A DNA stretch of 64,000 bases from Caenorhabditis remanei (GCF_010183535.1 NC_071329.1:7502001-7566000), one strand, 5' to 3'. Positions 24,450 through 36,286 are shown, counted from the stretch's first letter. The notes: generated from the sequence alone by a model not told the origin. Translations and numbers: made by a program.

Positions 24450-24565
24450 TTTTTATTTTTATTACTCTTTCCTTTCCATAAACAAATTTGTTTTTTTCAG
24501 CAAGTGAATGCCAGAACAATTACAGCAAAATAGAGCTACAATAATAAAAACATGGTCGGAATAGA
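24450..24565 (+). repeat. Displaced copy of the sap-49 3' flank
   Basis: The segment TTTTATTACTCTTTCCTTTCC, then CATAAACAAAT, TTTTTTCAGCAAGTGAATGCC and AGAACAATTAC matches 21452-21541 at roughly 85% by eye. After a gap it matches again around AATAAAAACATGGTCGG (compare AATAAAAATGCTCGG at 21609). The copy lies 3 kb away on the same strand, across the kinase gene. Confidence 0.75.
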
Positions 24566-24579
24566 AAGTGAGGAAAACA

Positions 24580-25110
24580 GCAAGCGATACTGTTCGCAGA
24601 TGATCTCAAAATGTTTTCTTTTCATCTCGAATCATAATAGCGTGATTTAAAAAAAGTACCAGAATGGTATCAAAACTGGCAAATGAAAGTCGCCCCTAAC
24701 AATAGCGAAATTATCCGTTTTACCGCTTCTTCCTCGAGAAAATATCATTCAAATTTCATCTTTAACCTTAAAAATACAAGTCGTCAAATGCGTTAGAGAT
24801 TTGGGAGTTATTATTTCTAATGATCTGACGTTCACCCAATACTTTGACTCTGTGCAAAAAATACCTCAACTCCGTATCAACATGATTTTCAACATTCTCC
24901 AACTGTCAGAATTTCAGATTATAATAACATGTTATTGCATCCGATTCCGATACGACCGATTGTGAAGTATGGATCTTTTTTTCTTTACAATCTACCTATA
25001 TGACTAAAAGATCTCTAAATTGCTTGAATTCTCTACCTGCAACTTGTTTCCCGGTCAAAATATCTTCCAAGGCGTTCAAAACTAAAGTTAAATCGGTGGA
25101 TCTTTCCAAA
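24580..25110 (+). mobile_element. Degenerate non-LTR retrotransposon RT fragment
   Basis: Across frame changes and stops, the + strand conceptual translation shows the end of a reverse transcriptase: LFADDLKMF (the YADD catalytic box with F for Y), WYQNWQMKVAPNNSE, VRDLGVIISNDLTF and a trailing helical segment. This order is typical of CR1/jockey-like LINE reverse transcriptases. There is no intact frame, no 5' part and no endonuclease. It is a dead fragment just upstream of the first DUF288 gene. Confidence 0.7.
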
Positions 25111-25447
25111 TAGGTATCTTGTTTTTGGCAAGAGTAACTATATCAGAAGAAAAAAAAGTCTAACGAAGTGTTCCAGAAGTACAAAATTGCTTGGGCCAGA
25201 TTCTTGCTACATTAAACTGCGAACAAGCTCGATTTTCAGTGAAAAATTGAATTAAACCGTGAAAAGCGATTTTTTCAGCAAACTTTTTTTCAGCTACCTT
25301 TTTTCAGCTAACTTTTTTTGATACTTATTTTTCTTAATCCACGAACAATCCTCGTGGCTGAAATTTACGAGCAAAACATTGATCTTTGTTGTTTTCTATC
25401 AGTTTTCCTTCATCTGTTCCAATTTTCTACAAAATCTAAATTGTCAG

Positions 25448-28400
25448 ATGTGGTTCAACAATTTCAAAAAACCTTTACTTCTGATGTTCTGTGTACCCAC
25501 GATTTTATTGCTACTTATCTGGAGTTCAACAAATGGAAAAAAGAATAGCAGAAGTACAAGAAGCAGTTCTGATAGAATCAATCCAGTGGCTGATGTGAAA
25601 AGAGGGAATAAATGGATTGTTGTCACAAGTGTGAATTATCCAACAGAAGATGTGAAGGTATGAAATTTCAGACGATGGAAGAGAAATTCTTAGAATATTC
25701 CAGAGACTCTCATCATTTGAAGAATGGAATCTGGTGATTGTTGCTGATACGAAAACTCCTGTTGACTGGAAACTAGAAACTGTTCATTTTCTATCTGTTG
25801 ATTATCAGAAACAATTACGTGAGTAGATAAACAGGAAACCAGAATATCATTTGAATAGTTGCAGCATTTTCCATTGTTTCTTCGCTTCCTTACAAGTCGT
25901 ATACGAGGAAAAATATAGGATATTTATATGCGATTTCACAAGGAGCTGAGTGGATTTACGACACTGATGATGACAATAAACCATATGATAAGTCAATTAA
26001 TTTATTAAAACTCTAAGGAAATCTTGGTTTTAAGATTAGGATTGAATCAGTTCGATTATGAAGATACAGTATCTGGAGTACGGTATCAAGTGAAAAATTC
26101 CAGTGAAATTATGTAAGTTGGCGACAGAAAAAGAGTATTGAGGTTGCCTTTCAGACAACGTTTATTCAATCCGTATCGATTCTTTGGGGTAGATCAAATG
26201 TGGCCGAGAGGATTTCCTTTGGAGTATATCGAGGTAATCAGTGAATGAGAATATCAAGAGAATACACAATTACAGAAACATACAAACGGAAAAGAGAATC
26301 AAGTACTGTGTTATAAGATGAAAAGATCATCTGTGCAGCAGGGATTAGTTCATCATGATCCAGATGTTGATGCCGTTTATAGGTAATTTCTTATTAGCAC
26401 ACCAAACCAAAGACTTATTCAAATTGTTCCATTTTCAGACTCTTGAATGCAGATTCCAACAGCGGATTGGATGTGAAGTTCAATAAGTTCGCCCCGCCCA
26501 TTGCATTATCAGTTGGAACATATTCTCCATGGAATTCTCAAAACACCTTGTTTCACAAATCAGCGTTCCATACGTTATTCCTTCCAACAACTGTATCATT
26601 CAGGTATTTCTCAAGATTTCAACCGAAAATTAAAATATTTTTTGTAGAACAACGGATATTTGGAGATCTTTTATCTCACAAAAAATACTTCACTTATCTG
26701 GATTAACTGTTTCATTTGTACCCACAAATGCGATTCAATTTAGGAATGCACATGACTATTTGAAAGATTTCAAAGATGAACAACAGGTTTATGAAGATTC
26801 TGGAAAGATTATTGAGTTCTTGAATGATTGGAATTGTTCGAAAGATATTAATTTGGAAGATTGTATCAATAAGTTATCTGAAGATCTGGTTGAGAATAAT
26901 CTGTGGGGAGAAGATGATTCGGAATTGATGAAATTGTTTTTGAATGATTTGAAATTAATGGGGTCAGTTTTTAAGAAAGAAACATTCTAAACGGCAGATT
27001 TCCAGATTCAAGTATCCTGACTTGATAGGAGAGGAATATGAAGATCCATACATTTCATCTGATAATGAAACGGATCGAAATGTGAATTGTAGACGAATGA
27101 ATTTGGAATTCGAACTGATTGATCCGAAGAAATATGGTCAGGAAAACATTCGGAAAGCAGAACAAAAATTGAATTATTTCGGAGATTTAGTTGATTGGTG
27201 TAATGAAACTGGATATTCTAGTAAGTTTTCAGGATATTTCAGGTTGATGAATTGAAATTTCAGATCTATCGAAATCGTTTCCATCAGCCAAACAGCTTTC
27301 CGAAAAACATGAAGAATCTTACGTGTTGCAACAAGATAAAAACAGTGTTTGTTCTCTGAATTGTTGTCTGTTTGAATCAGGATTTTCAATAATTAAGGTG
27401 TTAATTGCTGTGAATAATTACCCATGGAAATATGGAGTCGGACTGATTCAACGACTCTATCAACCATACTTTGCAGCTGTGATATTCTGTGGTTCCTGGT
27501 ATTCTGATGAAGTAATTGATGTGGATAATTACACTTCAACCCTCAATCCAATCAATTATATTCATATGAATCCAGCTGAAATTCACAAAGGATATTTCGC
27601 ATATCATTGTGTTACTCTGGTCAAAGAAATGCGGTTGAATAATGTGAAAGGATACTTTTTGGTGGCGGATGACACTATTTTCAATATTTGGCAGAGGATT
27701 GATTACTCAAGAGTTCATCATTTAATGGGTCCCGTAGCGGAAGATAGTGATTCCTGGTGGACTAGTTACTATGGTACTTATATTGGAATATCTACTGATT
27801 TTAATTGAGATTCAGGTATTTCCGCAGCGAAAAATATAGTGCTCACAATAAAAAACAATACGGATCCAAAGATTGAAAAGGCATGGAAACAATTTGATGA
27901 GGGACTGAAAACATACGGTTACATGAAAGAGAATCAGACAGTTTTCGATGAAATTGCATCTGGAAAAGGGAAGAGTATTTCTGATTTGTATGTTGCTTTT
28001 CTCTGGAAATCAGTTGTTTTGAGTTCTTGTTTCCAGCTTCTACATTCCAACGTCTCAAAGTGAATATTATGCAGTTCTGATGAGAGTTTTCTATGAGAAT
28101 CTGTTCTTTTTGGAGTTGGCTGTGAACAAATTCGTCAAATCAGTCGATCATCAAGTGTTAGTTTTGACAAAACGGAAGCCAAATTACCCTATCCTTCATC
28201 CCTCCATTTTCGAGTATCTTTGTTGTATGCTTCTATTAGTGGCTTTAGTGGACTCTTGTAATTCAAATTTTCAACAGATTCTTATCGGCAGTTGAAATTT
28301 TGAATTCAGTGAAAAATGTGAAAAAGGTATCAAGAAAACCATGAAAGTTTGTTGAGAAATCATTGTTTATCGGGAGAATTTCCTCCACTTTCTGTTTATA

Positions 28401-28740
28401 ACCTGAAGCGTTTTTGCCAGAAGAAATCGTTAATGTATTAATATTGTTTATAGAGCAAGATACGGTAGAAATGGCTCTTATCTTTGGGGAAATAAACGTA
28501 ACCAGTGGAACGTCGTTTACCAAAAGAATTTGGTCGCAATGCATCCAATTAAGATGAGCCAATTTCAAAAAACGAGTGAAAATAGGAAAAAGTTTGACGT
28601 TTCCATTTTTGACATACTTTCACAGCTTTCATTTTAGATACTGTGAATCTGTTCTTCAAACTTGGTCGGATATTATATTCGGTGGATCTCAAAACTTTAC
28701 AGTGCAGGCAGATAACGACCCGGATAGAACAGTCGAATGA
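25448..28740 (+). CDS. DUF288/STELLO-like putative glycosyltransferase, left copy
   Basis: Multi-exon gene encoding a type II membrane protein. A signal anchor (PLLLMFCVPTILLLLIW) is followed by NKWIVVTSVNYPTEDVK, WNLVIVADTKTP, KNIGYLYAISQGAEWIYDTD with DDD (nucleotide-sugar/metal-type acidic motif), FNPYRFFG, MWPRGFPLEYI, VGTYSPWNSQNTLF, FVPTNAIQFRNAHDYLKDF, VLIAVNNYPWKYGVG and RVHHLMGPVA. This pattern is the DUF288 family, which includes plant STELLO Golgi proteins; nematode function is not established. The C-terminus is DNDPDRTVE. The expected donor after DDDNKPY (about 25987) reads ATG|ATAAGT instead of GT, so correct splicing is doubtful. It is near-identical to the inverted copy at 29769-32814. 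Confidence 0.75.
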
Positions 28741-31700
28741 TGGTTTTTCTGTATAATTAGTATACTACGATTAGCTAGATCCCACTGTCTTGTCAACTAT
28801 TCGTTTTCATTATATCTCACTTTGAAAGTCGAGATGTCGTTTTGCTAAATGAAGTGAACGAAGAATAAAATCAGTTGATCGGAAATACCATCACTTTTTT
28901 CACAATTATTTCCAATGATGATAAACTTTTTTGTTCATTCTTGTTTGTCTGTACGTTCGAGTTGAACATATTGATAGTTTTTTCTGAAATTCGGAACCAA
29001 TAATTCATTTATAAACATCCAGATTCAAATTGTGGGAAGTTCAATAAGCTGGCTTCTTGAAGGATCACTCGGTGTAGGTATCTTTGACGATGAGCGCTGC
29101 GGTCCCTCCTAGCCAAGGTTCCTGAGACCAGACTCCCATTTATTACTCCATGTCGAACGATAAGAAGACTCACCACTCTGCGTGAGAGTATAAAAATCCC
29201 TCTCAAACCCCACTTTTACTTCATTTCCAATCCAGTGGTATCAGGAAATGGAACTTTCCAAACATAAAACACCAATGCATTGGTTTTAGTTGCCAATAAG
29301 CCCTCATGACAAAATACATAATGTTCAACAAAGAACATTGTCAAAACTTGCATACTCTCTCAGATAAACTGTAATTGGAGTTCTATGGTGTTTAGAACTG
29401 CAAGATTAGTTTACTAAGTTTCGAAAAAGGAAGAGTTGTTTATCTTGATTTAATAGAAAAAAGAGTTCGAAAGGTGACAAATTTTCAGAAAATGAAGAAC
29501 AAGGGTACTGGAAAAAATGAAAGTAAGTCACTTTTTAGAAAAAAAAACAACATAGATGGGACGTAACATTACGTTGTATATGATCAGTTCAGAATTTGAT
29601 GAATAACTTCTGCTAATTACAGAAAATTATCGAGTAGCGTCTAAAAACAAGGTTAGTATATTTTTAAGACACCAATTTTCATTTTATATATAAACAAACA
29701 AGTGCTTTAAAGTTGACAAGATCATGAGATCTAGGTAATCGTAGTATACTAATTTTGCCGAAAAATCTTCATTCGACTGTTCTATCTGGGTCATCATCTG
29801 CTTTCACCGTGAAATTTTGAGATCCACCAAACATAATATCCGACCAAGTTTGAAGAACAGATCCACAGTATCTGAAAATAAAACGTTGCAATATTATTAA
29901 GAAGAAAAGTTACAAACTTTTTTCTTTTCTCAGTGGCATTTCTAAATTGGCTTGTCTTTATTGGATGCATTGCGACCATTTGTTTACTATAATAGGTATC
30001 CCAATTATTACGATTTCCCCAAAGATAAGCTCTTCTGCCTTTTCTTGCTCTGAAAACAATATGAAGAATTCAATTAACAGCCTATCTGAACTAACACTTG
30101 ATGATCGACTGATTTGACGAATTTGTTCACAGCCAACTCCAAAAAGAACAGATTCTCATAGAAAACTCTCATCAGAACTGCATAATATTCACTTTGAGAC
30201 GTTGGAATGTAGTAGCTGGAAACAAGAACTCATAACAACTGATTTCCAGAGAAAAGCAACATACAAATCAGAAATACTCTTCCCTTTTCCAGATGCAATT
30301 TCATCGAAAACTGTCTGATTCTCTTTCATGTAACCGTATGTTTTCAGTCCCTCATCAAATTGTTTCCATGCCTTTTCAATCTTTGGATCCGTATTGTTTT
30401 TTATTGTGAGCACTATATTTTTCGCTGCGGGAGTACCTGAATATTCAATTTAAATCAGTTCATATTCAGATTTCCAATTAACCTACCGTGTTTACCATTC
30501 CACCAGTTATTACCATCTTGGTCTGCTACGGGACCCATTAAATGATGAACTCTTGAGTAGTCAATCCTCTGCCAAATATTGAAAATAGTGTCATCCGCCA
30601 CCAAAAAGTATCCTTTCACATTATTCAACCGCATTTCTTTGACCAGAGTAACACAATGATATGCGAAATATCCTTTGTGAATTTCAGCTGGATTCATATG
30701 AATATAATTGATTGGATTGAGGGTTGAAGTGTAATTATCCACATCAATTACTTCATCAGAATACCAGGAACCACAGAATATCACAGCTGCAAAGTATGGT
30801 TGATAGAGTCGTTGAATCAGTCCGACTCCATATTTCCATGGGTAATTATTCACAGCAATTAACACCTTAATTATTGAAAATCCTGATTCAAACAGACAAC
30901 AATTCAGAGAACAAACACTGTTTTTATCTTGTTGCAACACGTAAGATTCTTCATGTTTTTCGGAAAGCTGTTTGGCTGATGGAAACGATTTCGATAGATC
31001 TGAAATTTCAATTCATCAACCTGAAATATCCTGAAAACTTACTAGAATATCCAGTTTCATTACACCAATCAACTAAATCTCCGAAATAATTCAATTTTTG
31101 TTCTGCTTTCCGAATGTTTTCCTGACCATATTTCTTCGGATCAATCAGTTCGAATTCCAAATTCATTCGCCTACAATTCACATTTCGATCCGTTTCATTA
31201 TCAGATGAAATGTATGGATCTTCATATTCCTCTCCTATCAAGTCAGGATACTTGAATCTGGAAATCTGCCGTTTAGAATGTTTCTTTCTTAAAAACTGAC
31301 CCCATTAATTTCAAATCATTCAAAAACAATTTCATCAATTCCGAATCATCTTCTCCCCACAGATTATTCTCAACCAGATCTTCAGATAACTTATTGATAC
31401 AATCTTCCAAATGAATATCTTTCGAACAATTCCAATCATTCAAAAACTCAATAATCTTTCCAGAATCTTCATAAACCTGTTGTTCATCTTTGAAATCTTT
31501 CAAATAGTCATGTGCATTCCTAAATTGAATCGCATTTGTGGGTACGAATGAAACAGTTAATCCAGAGAGATGAAGTATTTTTTGTGAGATAAAAGATCTC
31601 CAAATATCCGTTGTTCTACAAAAAAATTTTAATTTCCGGTTGAATTCTTGAGAAATACCTGAAAGAGACAGTTGTTGGAAGGAATAACGTATGGAACGCT

Positions 31701-32715
31701 GATTTGTGAAACAAGGTGTTTTGAGAATTCCATGGAGAATATGTTCCAACTGATAATGCAATGGGCGGGGCGAACTTATTGAACTTCACATCCAATCCGC
31801 TATTGGAATCTGCATTCAAGAGTCTGAAAATGGAACAATTTGAATAAGTCTTTGGTTTGGTGTGCTAATAAGAAATTACCTATAAACGGCATCAACATCT
31901 GGATCATGATGAACTAATCCCTGCTGCACAGATGATCTTTTCATCTTATAACACAGTACTTGATTCTCTTTTCCGTTTGTATGTTTCTGTAATTGTGTAT
32001 TCTCTTGATATTCTCATTCACTGATTACCTCGATATATTCCAATGGAAATCCTCTCGGCCACATTTGATCTACCCCAAAGAATCGATACGGATTGAACAA
32101 ACGTTGTCTGAAAGGCAACCTCAATACTCTTTTTCTGTCGCAAACTTACATAATTTCACTGGAATTTTTCACTTGATACCGTACTCCAGATACTGTATCT
32201 TCATAATCGAACTGATTCAATCCTAATCTTAAAACCAGGATTTCCTTAGAGTTTTAATAAATTAATTGACTTATCATATGGTTTATTGTCATCATCAGTG
32301 TCGTAAATCCACTCAGCTCCTTGTGAAATCGCATACAAATATCCTATATTTTTCCTCGTATACGACTTGTAAGGAAGCGAAGAAACAATGGAAAATGCTG
32401 AAAATATACAGATGACGTTCTGATTTCCTGTGTCTCTACTCACGTAATCGTTTCTGATAATCAACAGATAGAAAATGAACAGTTTCTAGTTTCCAGTCAA
32501 CAGGAGTTTTCGTATCTGCAACAATCACCAGATTCCATTCTTCAAATGATGAGAGTCTCTGGAATATTCTAAGAGTTTCTCTTCCATCGTCTGAAATTTC
32601 ATACCTTCACATCTTCTGTTGGATAATTCACACTTGTGACAACAATCCATTTATTCCCTTTTTTCACATCAGCCACTGGATTGATTCTATCAGAACTGCT
32701 TCTTGTATTTCTGCT
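25545..32715. repeat. Large inverted repeat, 2.6-kb arms
   Basis: Left arm 25545-28161, right arm 30092-32715. For most of the tract, left plus right coordinates sum to 58263 (27022-27808 against 30455-31241 without a single indel), with only scattered substitutions. Patches of divergence occur in intron 2 (about 25820-25862) and at 27745-27830. Both arms end abruptly inside the genes. The spacer between the gene ends is 1,028 bp. Confidence 0.92.
28741..29768. other. Spacer between the inverted DUF288 genes
   Basis: No gene is supported. Its centre, about 29035-29225, is a GC-richer, non-repetitive island (GATGAGCGCTGCGGTCCCTC, AAGGTTCCTGAGACCAGAC) that straddles the symmetry axis near 29131. 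The rest is AT-rich. A motif like an exon (TTTTCAG ... GTAAGT, about 29485-29525) has no partner exons. Confidence 0.5.
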
Positions 32716-32814
32716 ACTCTTGATTCCATTTGTTGCACTCCAGTAAATAGTAATAAAAACAGAAGATGAACAAACTATCAGAAGCAATATTTTGTTTAGT
32801 TTCATCAACCGCAT
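29769..32814 (-). CDS. DUF288/STELLO-like putative glycosyltransferase, right copy
   Basis: Inverted paralogue of the gene at 25448-28740 with the same exon order. The first 33 or so codons differ strongly (anchor KILLLIVCSSSVFITIYW), as do the final two exons, while the body is almost identical (for example one residue change, DIHLED for DINLED, over a whole exon). The region after RVHHLMGPVA is distinct (DQDGNNWWNGKHG against EDSDSWWTSYYG). It ends DDDPDRTVE. The intron before the last exons is about 60 bp, against about 300 bp in the left copy. The same ATG|ATAAGT donor defect occurs at 32274-32273. Start at 32814 sits behind AATTGACAG. Confidence 0.75.
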
Positions 32815-34028
32815 CTGTCAATTTATAGTTTGCTTAGGTTAAAAGATATAGAAAGTTGAAGAAGAAACTGACGAAAAACAATAAACTGGAGAGAAACAGT
32901 CGTTAAAATCTTCCATGAGACCGATGGTGCTTTATGAAAAAGAAAACATCATCGAAGTTAGAAAAGTGTAAAAGTGAGTGAAAATAATCGATGCACGGTT
33001 GGCTTTATAATTTCTAATTAGCATATTAGCTGGCACTGAATATCAATAGTATATAATACATTAAATTAATTTGTCGAATCGAGGACCAAGACAACGACGT
33101 ACATGACAAAAACACATATCGTGAATAATAAAAATCAGTTCATAGATAATGAAGGCAATTTTTAATTGATTTCAAGCAGTGCCATTCAAGTTTGTGGATT
33201 TTTTTTCTCCGATTGTCGGGAACCATTTCTTTCAATTTCATTTGTTTCTTTTTACAAATTCTCTCCTTTTATCAAGAAAGCAAAGATAATGTGCACATTA
33301 ATGTTCGGTTCCTCTTTTTTATGAGTACGAAGGTTTCATTCTCTTCCTGTTTCATATATTGATATTACTCCGATTGGAAACGATGTGTGTGGTTCTGAAT
33401 TTCTGAAAAAAGGATTTCAAAACTGTCAAAACATATACTGGAATTATGACACTTTCATACTCAAAAGTTTTCTAATTTCTGAGAATAACTCTTCTGTCAA
33501 CTACAGATACAAGGTTCAGTTTGATTTCCAATCTCTCGATGAGTCAATTTCTTTTAGAGTAGTCGACATTACTCTTGTTTCAGGAAACATTGACTGTTCT
33601 GACGATATTCAACAAGAGAATGGCGGAAAAGTGACATCGTTCAAGGCCGTAATATGAGGAATTCGTATTTATTGTTTGGCCTCAAAAAAAAAGAAATTAT
33701 TGAAGATTTTGATAATAAACAAAACTCTTCAATTTATCTGCCCTAATTCACAGCTCCGCTTTGTTTTTTCTTGCACTCAAAAAATCAAATGAATTCTTTC
33801 AATAATTTTTTAAACCGTTTATTCCATCTTGAGTATGCACAACATAGTTTTCGTATGTGTCACAGTATTACTCATTCCAAAAATTCCTAATCAACTTCAA
33901 CCAACTAATCAATTAACCGGTTTCTTCCTAATGATTGATATATTATCATCTTTTCGATCATCTATAAAATACTCTATGTCTATGGAAGTATTCATTTTCC
34001 TATTTCACTTTGTTAGTACTCCCGTAAA
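32815..34028. other. Intergenic between DUF288 and chil genes
   Basis: AT-rich. An open frame at 33385-33657 on the + strand lacks an ATG and clear splice sites; it could be a remnant exon but is not called. A poly-A/T tract near 33680 follows it. Promoters of the flanking divergent genes are presumably here. Confidence 0.4.
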
Positions 34029-36038
34029 ATGACTTTCCGAGCGATAAACAATAAGTATAATCCGTTATTTTCTGCTCCAGCATTGTTGTGAGTTGAATAA
34101 TGTTGCGTTTCACTTCTAATGACAAAATAATTCCAGAAATCGAAACACCTGGAGTAAAAAGTTCAGAGACATCTGTTGTGTTATTGTTACACTGATTCTG
34201 ATCTCAATTATATGTGTTCCAATTGCATATGTCCTTTCCACAGTATTCATGTTATTTTATGACACTGAAGGAAAAATTATTGGTGAGGACTTGCTGTAAC
34301 ATAATTCCTTCTTGACGCAAATAACTTTCAGATTCACTGACAACTACCGTACCTCCTGTAACAACACCTTCTACTACACAGATACCTATCACAACTACAA
34401 AAAGTTAGTCTTGTCAAAACCTCAACAATTAATATCCTCCAATCTTTCAGACCCAAATATTCCTGCTGCTTCATGTGGAAAACGTGTCATTGGTTACTAT
34501 ACAGAATGGGAAAAAGCCGAAGTTTCAGAAAAGCAGCTGAAAAAACTGACTCATGTTATTTATCTTTTCGTTAATGTTCAAGAAGACGGAACAATCAAAT
34601 TTGACAGTGATCGTGCGGAAAACAGATTCTTGGACATGAAAAATAAGGCGATGACGTTGAATTCTGGTCTGAAAATGATGATTGGAGTTGGTGGACATGC
34701 CAACTCGGTGGTGTTCTCGCCATTGATGAAGGATGTTGGGAAGAGAAAGTGAGTTCTCAAAAAATATTTGGTATTCACAGTACCGGTCAAAAAGGTATTT
34801 TGCCTTTTTCAGTTGAAAATGCCCAACTTTGAAAGATAGTAAAACTGACTGTCCCAAAGAATAAATTTTTATGGGATCGAACAGAACAAGAGTAGAACTC
34901 CATTTTTGTAGTTGACCACTTTTTTGTACGGACACTCCCTAGAGAGTTATAATTTAAAGTGAACAGCAAGAAATCGCACTATTTTGCACTGAAATGGGAC
35001 GATTTGAGGGAGAAATTACTTTGTTGATACATAACTTCCTAGGGAGTGTCTGTACAAAAAAGTTGCCCACAACAAAAACGGAGTTCTACTCTTGGTCTGC
35101 TTGATCTCATAAAAATTTATTCTATGGGACAGTTAATTTGACTATGACACACTCTCAAAGTTGGGCATTTTCAACTGAAAAAAGCAAACTATGATAGATT
35201 TTGGGCGGTACTGTATGTATTCCAGCAGTTTTCTTTCAGAATTCTTATCGACTCAATTGCATCATTTATCGATGAAAATGATCTAGATGGTGTTGATATT
35301 TTCTGGGTGTGGTCTAACAGTGCTGACAAACTGCACCACTCGAAATTCATTAGAGAACTTCGGAAAAGATTGAATGACTTGAAGTCTGCGAAGAGAAGAA
35401 ATGAGGAATATCTGATCAGTGTGATCGTTCCTCCTTCGGTTTCTCACTTGGACAGTGGATATTATCTGAATGAGATAGTAAAACACGTGGATTTCTTGAA
35501 TGTTCTCACCTATGACTACTATTTCAATGGAAATCGAGTGGGGCCTCACTCACCAATTTATGAAGGATCACATGGAAATATTGATGAAACTATGAAGTAT
35601 TTGGCATGCAAAACCAAAAAACCAAATAAATTGAATATGGCTGTACCGTTTTATGGAACATTCTGGATAAATGCATCTCTGCCACTTCACGATGATTCTG
35701 ATGACATTTGGAAGGAGAAAGGTGACGCGAGAGGACCATACGCAGTGAGATGGAACCAACTTGACAGTGAGAAATGGGATAAAAGTTCAGCGAGATTTCA
35801 TGAGAAATCAAAAACTTCCTATATCTGGATTCCAGAGACTAAACATTTTCTAACTTTCGAGAATGAAAAAAGTCTTGGAGAGAAGACGAAATATGTGAAA
35901 GAGAAGGATTTGGGAGGCATGTTGATATGGGCAATTGATCAGGACGATGAAGAGAACACTCTTCTCAACGTTGTTTCTTCAGCAGATGCTTGCTCGGAAA
36001 CAGAGAAGAAAAGTTTGGAATATAATTGTAATAATTGA
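34029..36038 (+). CDS. Chitinase-like (GH18) membrane-anchored pseudo-enzyme, chil family
   Basis: Exons 34029-34087, 34137-34282, 34332-34403, 34451-34748 and 35240-36038 give 457 aa in frame. A cytoplasmic N-terminus precedes one transmembrane anchor (about residues 33-58, ICCVIVTLILISIICVPIAY), a Thr/Pro-rich stalk (TTTVPPVTTPSTTQIPITTT) and a GH18 domain starting CGKRVIGYYTEWE. Key strands are present: THVIYLFVNV, MMIGVGGHAN, FLNVLTYDYYF, and GGMLIWAIDQDD. The catalytic DGxDxDWE motif reads DGVDIFWV: the inner Asp is Phe and the acid/base Glu is Val, so it cannot be a normal chitinase. C. elegans chil genes (for example chil-27) respond to oomycete exposure. Intron 4 holds a Tc1-like MITE. 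Confidence 0.9.
34778..35213. mobile_element. Tc1-like palindromic MITE in chil intron
   Basis: Begins CAGTACCGGTCAAAAAGG and ends GGGCGGTACTG followed by TA. The two halves are inverted copies (GTTGAAAATGCCCAACTTTG ... CAAAGTTGGGCATTTTCAAC). The CAGT...GGCCAAAA end and TA flank resemble Tc1/mariner termini. It has no transposase. Same family as 44507-44952. Confidence 0.85.
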
Positions 36039-36286
36039 TTAATGACTAGCATTGTTTATCTATATTTGAATTCCTGGGATTCGGGTGTTAATGAATATTT
36101 TATTGATTGGACTCCATGATAACCACTCATTGATGTATTGCACAACTTTGTGAAAAACGGCAACCAACTCTCACATTGGGTACGTTTAGTTCACTATCAC
36201 AACTCCAGATAAGAAATCAAACATATATAAATTATCGCAAAATAGTCAGACAGCACCAAACATCAAATTAACAAATTGGTCTTAAG

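Larger units (their letters stand above)
23460..25447. other. Rearranged intergenic region
   Basis: About 2 kb without an intact gene. The parts described separately are a tandem repeat (23903-24440), a displaced sap-49 3'-flank copy (24450-24565) and a retrotransposon remnant (24580-25110). The remainder, 25110-25447, is AT-rich with repeats of TTTTTCAGC(A/T)A(A/C)C near 25270-25320. Confidence 0.6.

Noticed and set aside
29090..29135. CCTGAGACC resembles part of the lin-4 microRNA
   Set aside because: Only about 9 nt match; the rest of the mature sequence and the hairpin are absent.
33385..33657. Open frame encoding about 90 aa on the + strand
   Set aside because: It begins with GTG, has no ATG, signal peptide, convincing acceptor or recognised domain. 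Kept only as a possible remnant.
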